From JAHWJR01 sp035942035 (lineage in GTDB: Bacteria; Actinomycetota; Acidimicrobiia; Acidimicrobiales; CADCSY01), in NCBI GenBank assembly GCA_035942035.1, contig DASZDK010000086.1, forward strand, positions 1-26,244: a stretch of DNA of 26,244 bases, given 5' to 3'. Below are positions 8,505 to 15,844 of the stretch, one piece after another. Below the pieces are notes generated by a model. It saw only the letters and a program-made list of their open reading frames with translations, had not been told where the DNA came from and made no database searches. Each line of letters starts with the position of its first letter. Position 1 is the stretch's first letter. Made by a program: the position numbers and the translations under genes.

Positions 8505-9432
8505 GGGGCCGCCGAGAGGTGGTGCCCGCCCGGCGTGACGGCGCCGCCTTGCCGGCGGGACGCCTGGCCGACGTACCTGGCACCTTCTTCTTGCCGGCCG
8601 AGGCCTTGCCAGCCGGCACGCGCTTCGGGGCGGAAGCCTTCTTGCCGGCCGCCTTCTTCGTGGCGGTCGCCTTCTTCGTGGCGGTCGCCTTGTTCGTGGC
8701 GGTTGCCTTGTTGGCGGCGGGCTTCTTGGCGGCGGCCTTCTTGGCGGGGGATCTCTTGCGCGCCGGGGTCGTCTTCGCCGTGGCCTTCCGCGTGGCCGGG
8801 CGCTTCCTCGCCGGTGCCTTCTTGGTCGGCGGCGTCAGCGCGGGCTCTTCCGCAACCTCCTCCGCGGAACGGACCGGACGTCGGGAACCCGTAGATACGG
8901 CCGATTCCCACATCATGGGTTCCTCACTGGCGGCCGAGGGGGACGACGAGGTCCATGAGTTGGCGAACCCCCGGGCCGTGGACTGCGGAACCGGCTTCCG
9001 CCGGACCGCCGGAGCAAAGCGCTGCTGGCGGGCCAGGGCCTGACGCAGCGCCTGGTCGCGCGCCGCCTCGGCCTGGGAGGGCTGGATGCGGTTGACCACG
9101 TGCGCCTCGAGCGAGCCACCGCCCCGGCGTTCGGCCCACTGCTGCAAGGCCAGTTCGGTGACCGCCGCTTCCTCCTCCGCTGCGGTGAGACGGGAGAAGC
9201 GCTCGTCGTCGCCTGGCGGGCCGGGGTGCTGTTCCCACGCCGGCGGTCCGGCCGGTTCAGGTGCCCGAGGACCGGCGTCGTGCTCCCACGCCGGCGGAGG
9301 ACCGGCCGCGGGACCGGGCGGCGACGAGTACGGCGAACCCCGCGATCCCAGGGAGCGTCCCATCGAGCGCTCCAACTCGATCTGGGCCTGCCGCTCGAGC
9401 TCCTCGCGGGTGGGCCGTCGCTTTCGGGCCAT
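8497..9432 (-). CDS. Histone H1-like Lys/Ala-rich protein
   Basis: 311 residues. Residues 1-25 are basic (MARKRRPTREELERQAQIEL). Residues 30-80 are Pro/Gly-rich. A short helical acidic-to-neutral region with EEEAAVTELALQQWAERRGG follows. The last 110 residues are an H1-type tail made of KKA, KAT, PAKK and ARK repeats, ending SRRPRG. Such tails bind DNA without sequence specificity and compact it. Unlike mycobacterial HupB there is no HU domain, and I see no Lsr2 motif, so the fold of the N-terminal part is unknown. It sits between the DUF1015 gene (24 bp gap) and grdE (8-bp overlap). A TAGGGT box 5 nt before the ATG may give it its own leaderless promoter. The tail contains an 18-bp tandem repeat. 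Confidence 0.8.
   Translation of the reverse strand: MARKRRPTREELERQAQIELERSMGRSLGSRGSPYSSPPGPAAGPPPAWEHDAGPRAPEPAGPPAWEQHPGPPGDDERFSRLTAAEEEAAVTELALQQWAERRGGGSLEAHVVNRIQPSQAEAARDQALRQALARQQRFAPAVRRKPVPQSTARGFANSWTSSSPSAASEEPMMWESAVSTGSRRPVRSAEEVAEEPALTPPTKKAPARKRPATRKATAKTTPARKRSPAKKAAAKKPAANKATATNKATATKKATATKKAAGKKASAPKRVPAGKASAGKKKVPGTSARRPAGKAAPSRRAGTTSRRPRG
8651..8704 (-). repeat. Tandem repeat, three 18-bp units in the H1-like tail
   Basis: The plus-strand unit GCCTTCTTCGTGGCGGTC occurs twice exactly (8651-8668 and 8669-8686), then once with two changes (8687-8704). It encodes six-residue repeats of the type KATATK or KATATN. Unit gain or loss would keep the frame, so tail length may vary between strains. 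Confidence 0.85.
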
Positions 9433-9437
9433 GGTCA

Positions 9438-9443
9438 ACCCTA
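9438..9443 (-). promoter_or_regulatory. Possible internal leaderless promoter of the H1-like gene
   Basis: On the minus strand TAGGGT ends 5 nt before the ATG at 9432. It could be a -10 box for a leaderless transcript, or its AGGG could serve as a weak ribosome binding site for read-through mRNA from the DUF1015 gene. Confidence 0.35.
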
Positions 9444-9456
9444 CAACGACCGCTCT

Positions 9457-10659
9457 TCAGCGGTCGAAGAGCCGGAACACCATCCCCGTACGGGGCTTGG
9501 GGTGGAAGTACGTCGTCTTGGGGGGCATGCGCTCGCGCCGATGAGCAGTTGCCGCGATCTGCGCCACGGTTGGGGGCCGCAGCAGCAGGCCGACTGCGCC
9601 GGGGTCGGAACCGACCCGGCTGAGGATGGTCGACGCGCCGTGTTGGTACACCACTTCGTGCTCCGGGAGCGCCGAGCGGGCGACCTCGACGCGGCTCGAG
9701 TCGAGGTCGGGCAGGTTGGCTGGAAAGGCGCCAGAACGGGGGCGCAGCAGGAAGCCGCGCCCGTCCGGGAGCACCAACCCGAGGGCCTCGCCCGACTCCA
9801 TCAGCTGGGGCAGACGGTCGTGACCACCGCGCGCGGCCGTCGCGTCGAACCACGGCGACAGGGCCTCGACGACGTCGAGCGTGTCGGGCAGGCCGGTGAG
9901 CAACCGGTGGATGGGCCGCACCGCCAGCTCCTCCTCGGACAGCTCGACCATGAGCGCCATGGTCAGGTCGTACGGACCGGGGCGATCACCGTTCTCCGCC
10001 CGCCTCCGTTGCCGGTAGGCCAGGGCGGTCTCGTAGCGGTGGTGCCCGTCGGCGATGACGGTCGGTGCCGAAGCCACGAGGTCGGTGACCGCTGCCGTCA
10101 AGGCCGGTGCGGTCATCCGCCAGAGCCGGTGGTGGATGCCGAGCTCGTCGGTGCCCCTGGCCGCAGGAGGTCCCTGGGGACGGGCGAGGCTGCCCAGCCC
10201 CTTGGCCAGGGAGAGGCACCAGATGGGCGACAGGTTGCACCGGGTGGACTCGAGCAGCTGGAGCCGGTCGCTCTTGGCCTTGGGAGTGGTCTCCTCGTGG
10301 GGAAGTACGTCGCCCTCCCCGGGCACCGAGAGCTCCAGGGTGCCCAGAATCCCGTTGGTCTGGCGTGGCCGTCCCTGCTCGTCGTGGTAACCCATCCGGT
10401 AGAGGTAGAAGCCCGGCTCGGAGTCCTGGAGCAGCACCCCGGCGTCCTGCCACTCCTGGAGCAGGCGGGCGGCCACGGCATAGCGGTCCTGACCTCCTTC
10501 GTCGACCGGCACCTCCAGCCGCACGGCGTTGTACGGGCCCTTCGATGCCAGGCGCTCACGATCGTCGTCATCGATGACGTCGTAGGGCGGGGCGATGACC
10601 GTCTCGTGGTCGATGTCATCGCGGTAGCGAAGGCCGGCGAACGGCTCGAAGCGGGCCAC
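9457..10659 (-). CDS. DUF1015 family protein
   Basis: 400 residues. The opening FEPFAGLRYRDDIDHETVIA followed by PPYDVID, and the central VIADGHHRYETALAYRQRRR (about residues 211-230), are the hallmarks of the DUF1015 family (COG4198). Its biochemical role is not settled. The DGHHRY block resembles the nucleotide-binding DGxHR element of ParB/sulfiredoxin-type proteins, which is only suggestive. It has no signal peptide or membrane helix, so it is probably cytosolic. It is the first gene of the minus-strand run leading to the Grd subunits, and its start faces the HAD gene across 117 bp. The GTG start has AAGGGG only 1 nt upstream and an imperfect TAGGCA 6 nt upstream, so initiation is uncertain by a few codons. 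Confidence 0.85.
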   Translation of the reverse strand: MARFEPFAGLRYRDDIDHETVIAPPYDVIDDDDRERLASKGPYNAVRLEVPVDEGGQDRYAVAARLLQEWQDAGVLLQDSEPGFYLYRMGYHDEQGRPRQTNGILGTLELSVPGEGDVLPHEETTPKAKSDRLQLLESTRCNLSPIWCLSLAKGLGSLARPQGPPAARGTDELGIHHRLWRMTAPALTAAVTDLVASAPTVIADGHHRYETALAYRQRRRAENGDRPGPYDLTMALMVELSEEELAVRPIHRLLTGLPDTLDVVEALSPWFDATAARGGHDRLPQLMESGEALGLVLPDGRGFLLRPRSGAFPANLPDLDSSRVEVARSALPEHEVVYQHGASTILSRVGSDPGAVGLLLRPPTVAQIAATAHRRERMPPKTTYFHPKPRTGMVFRLFDR

Positions 10660-10776
10660 GCCCCTTGCCTAGCAGGTGCGTCCTGCGGTGGCGTCACCGG
10701 TGGCGGGAGGCGGCGCGCCAGCCGGCGGCGCCCCACGATTCGTCATTGGGGGTCGTCAGGCGGCGACAATGCCCCC
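10660..10776. promoter_or_regulatory. Divergent intergenic region between the DUF1015/Grd operon and the HAD gene
   Basis: 117 bp must hold promoters for both directions. For the plus strand, GACAAT (10765-10770) ends 6 nt before the HAD GTG and is a plausible -10 box. For the minus strand only an imperfect TAGGCA near 10670 is seen. There is no clear operator palindrome. Confidence 0.4.
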
Positions 10777-11532
10777 GTGGCGTGGGTGATCGACTTGGAC
10801 GGCGCGGTGTGGTTGGGCGGGGAGGCCATCCCCGGCTCCCCGGAGGCGGTACGTCGCCTGCGCGAGGCCGGGCACAAGGTGGTGTTCGTGACCAACAACT
10901 CCTCGGCCTACGTACGCGACCAGGAGGCCAAGCTGGCGGCGATCGGCATCGAGGCCGAAGGGGACGTGCTGACCTCGGCCCTGGCCGCCGCCTCGGTGCT
11001 CGAGCCCGGTACCTCGGCCGTGGTCTGCGGCGGCGCCGGTGTGAGGGAGGCCCTCGAGGAACGAGGCGTGCGCCCCTTCACCGAGGGGCCTGCTGACGCG
11101 GTGGTGGTCGGGTTCCATCACCAGTTCGACTACGAACGGCTGCGGGTGGCCCACCACGCGCTGCACCATGGCGCCCGCCTGGTGGGCACCAACGACGACC
11201 CCACCCTCCCCACCAGCGATGGCCCGGTGCCGGGGGCGGGTGCCATCCTGGCCGCCGTGGCCACCGCCGCCGGCATCGTCGAGCCCCAGGTGGCGGGCAA
11301 GCCCTACGCACCGATGGTCGACCTGGTCCGCTCGGCGGTGGGCGAGGGCGACCACGTGGTGGTGGGGGACCGGCCCTCGACCGACGGACGGCTGGCGCGG
11401 AACCTGGGTGCCCGCTTCTGCCTGGTCTTCAGCGGCGCCACCTCCCCGGACGACCTCCCGGCGGATCCGGAGCCGGATGCTGTCGCCGACGATCTGGCCT
11501 CGCTGGTGGAGGCCGAGCTCGGCGGTCAGTAG
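10777..11532 (+). CDS. HAD-superfamily IIA phosphatase (NagD-like; Rv1692 counterpart)
   Basis: 251 residues, cytosolic. All HAD motifs are present: motif I DLDGAVW with nucleophile Asp6 and acid/base Asp8; motif II VTNNSS (39-44); the Lys of GKPYAP (about 175); and motif IV VVGDRPSTDG (about 194-203). Subfamily IIA enzymes with a NagD-type cap dephosphorylate small phosphorylated metabolites. The mycobacterial gene in the same neighbourhood, Rv1692, has been described as a glycerol-3-phosphate phosphatase. That substrate is an inference here. GTG at 10777 puts DLDG at the usual position near the N-terminus; the much longer open frame upstream is antisense to the DUF1015 gene and is not real. 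Its end overlaps the convergent rhomboid gene by 7 bp. Confidence 0.9.
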   Translation: MAWVIDLDGAVWLGGEAIPGSPEAVRRLREAGHKVVFVTNNSSAYVRDQEAKLAAIGIEAEGDVLTSALAAASVLEPGTSAVVCGGAGVREALEERGVRPFTEGPADAVVVGFHHQFDYERLRVAHHALHHGARLVGTNDDPTLPTSDGPVPGAGAILAAVATAAGIVEPQVAGKPYAPMVDLVRSAVGEGDHVVVGDRPSTDGRLARNLGARFCLVFSGATSPDDLPADPEPDAVADDLASLVEAELGGQ

Positions 11533-12326
11533 GGCCCTCGCCGGCTCCCGTACCAGGGGTCCTTCCCCGGCTCGAGGTACTGGTCTCGCCAGGCCACCTG
11601 GCGGGCCCCCCGGCTGGCCCGCACCAACAGGCCCACCGCCACGCCGAAGAGGAACCCGCCCACATGGGCCATCCACGCCACGCCGGCGTTGGGGTTGACG
11701 AAGAACTGGGACACGAACCAGAAGCCGAGCAACCACTTGGCGGAGATCTCCCGAAACAAGATGATGAAGAAGAAGAAGGCGGTCAGGATCGGCGCATTCG
11801 GGAACCAGACGAGGTAGGCACCCATCACTCCGGCCACGGCGCCGGACGCCCCCACCAAGGGGATGGTGCTGTCGGGCTGGATGGCGACATGGGCTCCGGT
11901 CGCCACGATGCCGGCGACCAGGTAGAAGACGAGATAGCGCGCCGCCCCCAGATGGTCCTCGATGTTGTTGCCGAAGACCCACAGGAACAACATGTTGCCG
12001 CCGAGGTGCAACAGGCTCCCGTGGAAGAACATCGAGAACAGCACCGCCAGCCAGACCTGCTTGTCGGCGAAGACGGGAGTGCCGCCCCGCTGACAGTTGT
12101 CGGCCTCGGTCGCGGTGGTGGGCAACTCGTCCTCGGACAGCGGCTCCCCGGTGATGATCTCGCACGGGATGGCGGCGTATTGGAAGCTGAACCGCGCCGC
12201 CTCCGACTCGCTGGCGGCCATGCCCTGGGGCTGGACCAGGAAGTAGATGCCGACGTTGGCCAGGATGAGCAGGACGGTGAGGACCGGTACCCGCCGGGTG
12301 GGGTTGTCGTCCCGCAGCGGGATCAC
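11526..12326 (-). CDS. Rhomboid family intramembrane serine protease
   Basis: 266 residues, polytopic membrane protein. The catalytic dyad is present: Ser161 in GASGA and His221 in MAHVGGF. So is the HxxxN element (His107, Asn111, in LLHLGGNMLFLW). The first membrane helix (about 13-31) is followed by an extended loop (about 32-88) with two cysteines, at 55 and 78. Further helices lie at about 92-118, 130-148, 157-175, 178-192, 198-212 and 218-236. The C-terminus is a short basic tail. Rhomboids cleave membrane proteins within or near their transmembrane helices; the substrate here is unknown. The gene is inserted, in antisense orientation, between the HAD and tlyA genes of the conserved block. 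TAGAGT 6 nt before the GTG suggests a leaderless transcript. Confidence 0.93.
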   Translation of the reverse strand: MIPLRDDNPTRRVPVLTVLLILANVGIYFLVQPQGMAASESEAARFSFQYAAIPCEIITGEPLSEDELPTTATEADNCQRGGTPVFADKQVWLAVLFSMFFHGSLLHLGGNMLFLWVFGNNIEDHLGAARYLVFYLVAGIVATGAHVAIQPDSTIPLVGASGAVAGVMGAYLVWFPNAPILTAFFFFIILFREISAKWLLGFWFVSQFFVNPNAGVAWMAHVGGFLFGVAVGLLVRASRGARQVAWRDQYLEPGKDPWYGSRRGPY

Positions 12327-12332
12327 TCGCGC

Positions 12333-12371
12333 ACTCTATGCACTTCACGGGCGAAACCCGAGCGGTAGCGT
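12333..12371. promoter_or_regulatory. Back-to-back leaderless promoters for the rhomboid gene and tlyA
   Basis: The 52-bp gap carries two -10 boxes facing outwards. On the minus strand, TAGAGT (12338-12333) lies 6 nt before the rhomboid GTG. On the plus strand, TAGCGT (12366-12371) lies 7 nt before the tlyA GTG, with TTCACG (12344-12349) 16 bp further up as a fair -35 match. Neither gene has a Shine-Dalgarno sequence at normal distance. Confidence 0.55.
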
Positions 12372-12378
12372 TCGAGGG

Positions 12379-13194
12379 GTGCGCCGACGGCTCGACACCG
12401 AGCTGGTGCGGCGGGGCCTGGCGGTCAGCCGGGCCCGGGCGGTGGCCGAGATCGAGGCAGGCCGGGTGGTGGTGGCCGGTGCTCCGGCGAGCAAGGGTGC
12501 CACCCTCGTCGATCCCGCCCAGCCCATCACCATCCTCGGGTCCCCGCCCCGCTTCGTGGGCCGTGGTGGCGAGAAGCTCGACGCCGCCCTCGAGCGCTTC
12601 CGGCTCGACGTCACCGGGCGCCGGTGCCTCGACGCCGGCGCCTCGACGGGCGGCTTCACCGACTGTCTTCTCCAGCGGGGGGCGGCCGAGGTGGTCGCCG
12701 CCGACGTAGGCTACGGGCAGCTCCACGAGAAGCTGCGCGGCGATCCCCGCGTGGTGGTCCGGGAGCGCACCGACGTGCGCTCCCTCGGCCTCGACGACGT
12801 GGGTGGAGGGGCCGAGGTCGTCGTGGCCGACCTGTCCTTCATCTCCCTGCGGCACGTCCTGCCCAGCCTGTTCAGCCTCGCCACGCCCGGCGCACCGGTG
12901 GTGCCGCTGGTCAAGCCGCAGTTCGAGGCCGGCCGGCGCGAGGCTGACCGGGGACGGGGCGTGGTGCGTGACCCCGTCGTGTGGCGACGGGTGCTCGAGG
13001 AGATCGTCAGCGCCGTGGAGCAGGCCGGGGCGGCCATCATGGGCGTCATGGCCTCGCCCCTGACCGGTGCCGCCGGCAACGTGGAGTTCCTGGTCCACGT
13101 CGTGGCTCCCGATGGCCGGCTCCCTCCCCACGCCGACACCAACGTGGACCTGGACGCGGTGGTGGCCGAGGCGAGCCGCCGCCACGGCGGCTGA
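12379..13194 (+). CDS. tlyA: TlyA: 16S/23S rRNA 2'-O-methyltransferase (hemolysin A family)
   Basis: 271 residues; the mycobacterial protein has 268. The N-terminal S4 RNA-binding domain (about 3-60) is followed by an FtsJ-like SAM methyltransferase domain: GGEKL with Lys67, the SAM motif LDAGASTGGFTDCLL (84-98), VVADLSFISLR, and PLVKPQFEAGR. TlyA adds 2'-O-methyl groups to C1920 of 23S rRNA and, in the longer type II form, C1409 of 16S rRNA, which makes ribosomes sensitive to capreomycin and viomycin. The intact S4 start (RRRLDTELVRRGLA) resembles the longer mycobacterial type, an inference. The GTG start is supported by the TAGCGT box 7 nt upstream. nadK follows after one base. Confidence 0.95.
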   Translation: MRRRLDTELVRRGLAVSRARAVAEIEAGRVVVAGAPASKGATLVDPAQPITILGSPPRFVGRGGEKLDAALERFRLDVTGRRCLDAGASTGGFTDCLLQRGAAEVVAADVGYGQLHEKLRGDPRVVVRERTDVRSLGLDDVGGGAEVVVADLSFISLRHVLPSLFSLATPGAPVVPLVKPQFEAGRREADRGRGVVRDPVVWRRVLEEIVSAVEQAGAAIMGVMASPLTGAAGNVEFLVHVVAPDGRLPPHADTNVDLDAVVAEASRRHGG

Positions 13195-13195
13195 C

Positions 13196-14074
13196 ATGGC
13201 CTCGGTCGCCTTCGTGCTCCACCATGACCGGGCCGAAGCCGTCGCCCTGGCCCGGGAGGCGGCGACGTGGCTGCTCGACCAGGGTCACGAGGTTCGCCTG
13301 TCCGACGCCGACGCCCGCCACGCCGGGTTGCCCGACCTCGCCTGTGCGGAGGGCCGGCTCACCCTTGGTCTCGACGTCGCCGTGAGCTTGGGGGGCGACG
13401 GGACCATGCTGCGGACCGTCGACCTGGTCGCCGATGACCGCGTCCCGGTCATCGGGGTCAACCTCGGGCACCTCGGTTACCTCGCCGAGGTCGAGCCCCG
13501 GCACCTGCACACCGCGCTTCAGCGCTTCTTCGCCGGCGACCACGACATCCAGGAGCGGATGCGCCTCACCGTGGCGGTTGACGCCCCGTCCCGGGCCGAG
13601 GCTGGCTCGTGCTCGTTCCCCGCGCTCAACGAGGCCGTGGTGGGCAAGACCCCCACCGGCCAGATCGTACGAGTGGAGGTGGCGGTCGACGGGGAGCGGT
13701 TCACGACGTACCACGCCGACGGCATCATCGTGGCGACGCCGACCGGCTCGACCGCCTATGCCTGGTCGGCGGGCGGACCCATCATCGCCCCCTCGCACGC
13801 CGCCCTGCTGCTGATCCCGGTGGCCCCCCACATGCTGTTCGACCGGCCGCTCGTGCTCCCACCGCAAGCGACCGTCCGCCTCGAGGTGGCGGCCGACCGC
13901 GCCGCTGTCCTGTCGGTCGACGGCCGCAGCCTGGGACGCCTGGAGGTGGGGGACGCCATCGCCTGCACGGCAGCCAGGCACCCTGGCCTGGTGGCGACCT
14001 TCAACGGCCGGGGGTTCCTCGGCATCCTCAAGGCCAAGTTCGGGCTGAACGACCGCGGCGCCGGGCACTGGTAG
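13196..14074 (+). CDS. nadK: NAD kinase
   Basis: 292 residues, cytosolic. It phosphorylates NAD to NADP using ATP or polyphosphate. The motifs are the GGDGTML signature (66-72), PVIGVNLGHLGYLAEV, the substrate-binding LNEAVVGKTP, and TPTGSTAYAWSAGGPII, all in the order of the NadK/diacylglycerol-kinase fold. The ATG at 13196 follows the tlyA stop codon by one base, indicating translational coupling. The order tlyA-nadK-recN is standard in actinobacteria. After its stop codon there is a break of 81 bp before the mini-ORF that precedes recN. Confidence 0.96.
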   Translation: MASVAFVLHHDRAEAVALAREAATWLLDQGHEVRLSDADARHAGLPDLACAEGRLTLGLDVAVSLGGDGTMLRTVDLVADDRVPVIGVNLGHLGYLAEVEPRHLHTALQRFFAGDHDIQERMRLTVAVDAPSRAEAGSCSFPALNEAVVGKTPTGQIVRVEVAVDGERFTTYHADGIIVATPTGSTAYAWSAGGPIIAPSHAALLLIPVAPHMLFDRPLVLPPQATVRLEVAADRAAVLSVDGRSLGRLEVGDAIACTAARHPGLVATFNGRGFLGILKAKFGLNDRGAGHW

Positions 14075-14142
14075 GCCTCGACCGGCACCGCCCCCCCCAT
14101 CGACGTAACGGCCGGGGAGGGGCCGGGGACGGACCGTGGGCC

Positions 14143-14148
14143 TAACCT
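14143..14148 (+). promoter_or_regulatory. TAACCT -10 box in front of the recN leader
   Basis: TAACCT ends 7 nt before the GTG of a nine-codon ORF, the same geometry as at tlyA and the TPR gene. This suggests that recN and the genes after it have their own promoter. No LexA-type palindrome is recognisable nearby. Confidence 0.45.
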
Positions 14149-14155
14149 TCTCGGC

Positions 14156-14185
14156 GTGAGCGTCCGAGCCCGAATCGAGCGCTGA
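14156..14185 (+). CDS. Possible nine-residue leader peptide upstream of recN
   Basis: GTG at 14156 opens a frame that reads VSVRARIER and stops at TGA (14183-14185), 6 nt before the recN ATG. The GTG is exactly where a leaderless transcript from the TAACCT box would begin. Three of nine residues are arginine. Because recN has no proper Shine-Dalgarno sequence (GAGGG ends only 3 nt from its ATG), ribosomes ending here could reinitiate on recN. It could be chance; there is no homologue to compare. Confidence 0.4.
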   Translation: MSVRARIER

Positions 14186-14191
14186 GGGTCG

Positions 14192-15844
14192 ATGCTGCTC
14201 GAGCTGGCCGTCACCGACCTCGGCGTCATCTCGGAGCTGTCACTGGTGTTCTCGCCCGGCATGACCGCCGTGACCGGCGAGACCGGGGCGGGCAAGACGC
14301 TGGTCGTCACCGCGCTGGAGCTGCTGGCGGGTGCCAGGGCAGACGCCACCGTCGTGCGCCCGGGCGCCGACGAGGCGCGGGTCGACGGACGCTTCGTCGA
14401 CGGGGCCGGTGACGAGGTCGTGTTGGCCCGGGTGGTGCCCGCCGAGGGACGGTCCCGGGCCTACGTCGGCGGTCGGCCCGCTCCGGTCACCGCCCTGGCC
14501 GAGCGAGGCGCCGGCCTGGTGGAGCTCCACGGCCAGCACAGCCACCAGTCGTTGTTGAGTCCTTTCGCCCAGCGGGCGGCGCTCGACCACTTCGGTGAGG
14601 TGGACCTCCGGCCCCTGCACGCCGCCCGCCGCCACCTGGCCGGCATCGAGGCAGAGCTGCGGTCGCTCGGCGGCGATGCCGGTGAGCGGGCTCGCCAGCT
14701 CGACCTGCTGCGGTTCGAGGTGGGAGAGCTCGACCAGGCGGGCCTCGGCGACCTCGACGAGGAGGCCAGCCTGGAGGCGGAGGAGGACCTCCTCGCTGCC
14801 GCCAGCGCCCACCGCCAGGCCGCCGCCGACGCCCACGCCGCCCTCGCCGACGACCACGGTGCCCACGAGGCGTTGGCCGCCGCGCTGGGGGGCGTGAGCG
14901 GGCTCCGTCCCTTCGCGGAGATCGAGGAGCGGCTCCGGGCGCTGGCCGCCGAGGTCGCCGACGTCGCCACCGACCTCCGGCGCTCCGCCGAGGCCATCGA
15001 GGAGGACCCGGCGCGCCTCGAGGCGGTGCGCCAGCGTCGTCAGCTCCTTCGCCGGCTGTGCCGCAAGCACGGGGTCGCTGACCTGGCCGGGTTGGTCGCC
15101 GTCGCCGAGGGGCGCCGGCACGCCGTGGACGAGCTGGTCACACACGGGCACCGCTCCGAGGAGCTGGAGCGGGCGGCGATCGAGGCCGCCGGTGCCGTGG
15201 CGGAGGCCGCCGCCGAGGTCGCCGCCGCCCGGCGGACGGCGGCCCCGGTGCTCGCCGCCGCCGTCGGGGCGCGGCTGCGGGAGCTGGCCATGCCCCGGGC
15301 CCGGCTCGAGATCGACGTCGCCGGCGATGACCCAGCCGACGACGTCCGCTTCTTGCTGGCCGCCGGCGCCGCGGAACCCGCCCTGCCCCTGGCCAAGGTG
15401 GCGTCGGGGGGTGAGCTGTCACGGACCATGCTGGCCCTTCGCCTGACCGTGGGCGCCGCCGCCCTCGCCGGGTCCGATGGGGGCGAGGGCCACGTCCGCA
15501 CGCTCGTGTTCGACGAGGTCGACGCCGGCATCGGCGGTGAGGCCGGGCTGGCCGTGGGTCGAGCCCTGTCGGCGCTGAGTGCCGGCGCCCAGGTCCTCGT
15601 CGTGACCCACCTGCCCCAGGTGGCCGCCTTCGCCGACGCTCAGATCGCCGTGTCCAAGAGCGATGACGAAGGACGCCCGGTGGCCCGCGCCCGGCTCCTC
15701 GACGACGAGGCCCGGGTCGTGGAGGTTTCCCGCATGCTGTCGGGCCAGCCCGGGAGCTCCACCGCCCAGGGCCATGCCCAGGAGCTGCTGGCGGTGGCCG
15801 CCCGGCAGCGGGCCCTCGCCGGCGCCGGCGGGGACCACTCATGA
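14192..15844 (+). CDS. recN: RecN: SMC-like DNA repair ATPase
   Basis: 550 residues, cytosolic, acting in double-strand break repair by tethering DNA ends. The N-terminal half of the ATPase head has Walker A GETGAGKT (29-36) and the Q-loop region LVELHGQHSHQSLLSPFAQR (about 109-128). Long Ala/Glu/Arg-rich helices in the middle form the coiled coil, which is short as in all RecN proteins. The C-terminal half has the ABC signature VASGGELSRTMLALRL (about 405-420), Walker B TLVFDEVDAGIGG (about 435-447) and the H-loop TSH equivalent VVTHLPQVAAFA. The ATG gives MLLELAVTDLGVI, the usual RecN opening. It overlaps steA as ATGA. Regulation by the SOS response is common, but no operator can be seen here. 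Confidence 0.96.
   Translation: MLLELAVTDLGVISELSLVFSPGMTAVTGETGAGKTLVVTALELLAGARADATVVRPGADEARVDGRFVDGAGDEVVLARVVPAEGRSRAYVGGRPAPVTALAERGAGLVELHGQHSHQSLLSPFAQRAALDHFGEVDLRPLHAARRHLAGIEAELRSLGGDAGERARQLDLLRFEVGELDQAGLGDLDEEASLEAEEDLLAAASAHRQAAADAHAALADDHGAHEALAAALGGVSGLRPFAEIEERLRALAAEVADVATDLRRSAEAIEEDPARLEAVRQRRQLLRRLCRKHGVADLAGLVAVAEGRRHAVDELVTHGHRSEELERAAIEAAGAVAEAAAEVAAARRTAAPVLAAAVGARLRELAMPRARLEIDVAGDDPADDVRFLLAAGAAEPALPLAKVASGGELSRTMLALRLTVGAAALAGSDGGEGHVRTLVFDEVDAGIGGEAGLAVGRALSALSAGAQVLVVTHLPQVAAFADAQIAVSKSDDEGRPVARARLLDDEARVVEVSRMLSGQPGSSTAQGHAQELLAVAARQRALAGAGGDHS

Noticed and set aside
9100..11532. An 810-codon open frame on the plus strand that ends in the HAD phosphatase
   Set aside because: Everything upstream of 10777 is antisense to the DUF1015 and H1-like genes and has no domain match. 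The HAD protein begins naturally at the GTG at 10777, with its DLDG motif at residues 6-9.
11526..11532. The HAD and rhomboid convergent overlap as a sign of a wrong gene call
   Set aside because: Both C-termini agree with their families in length, and 7-bp convergent overlaps are ordinary in compact genomes.
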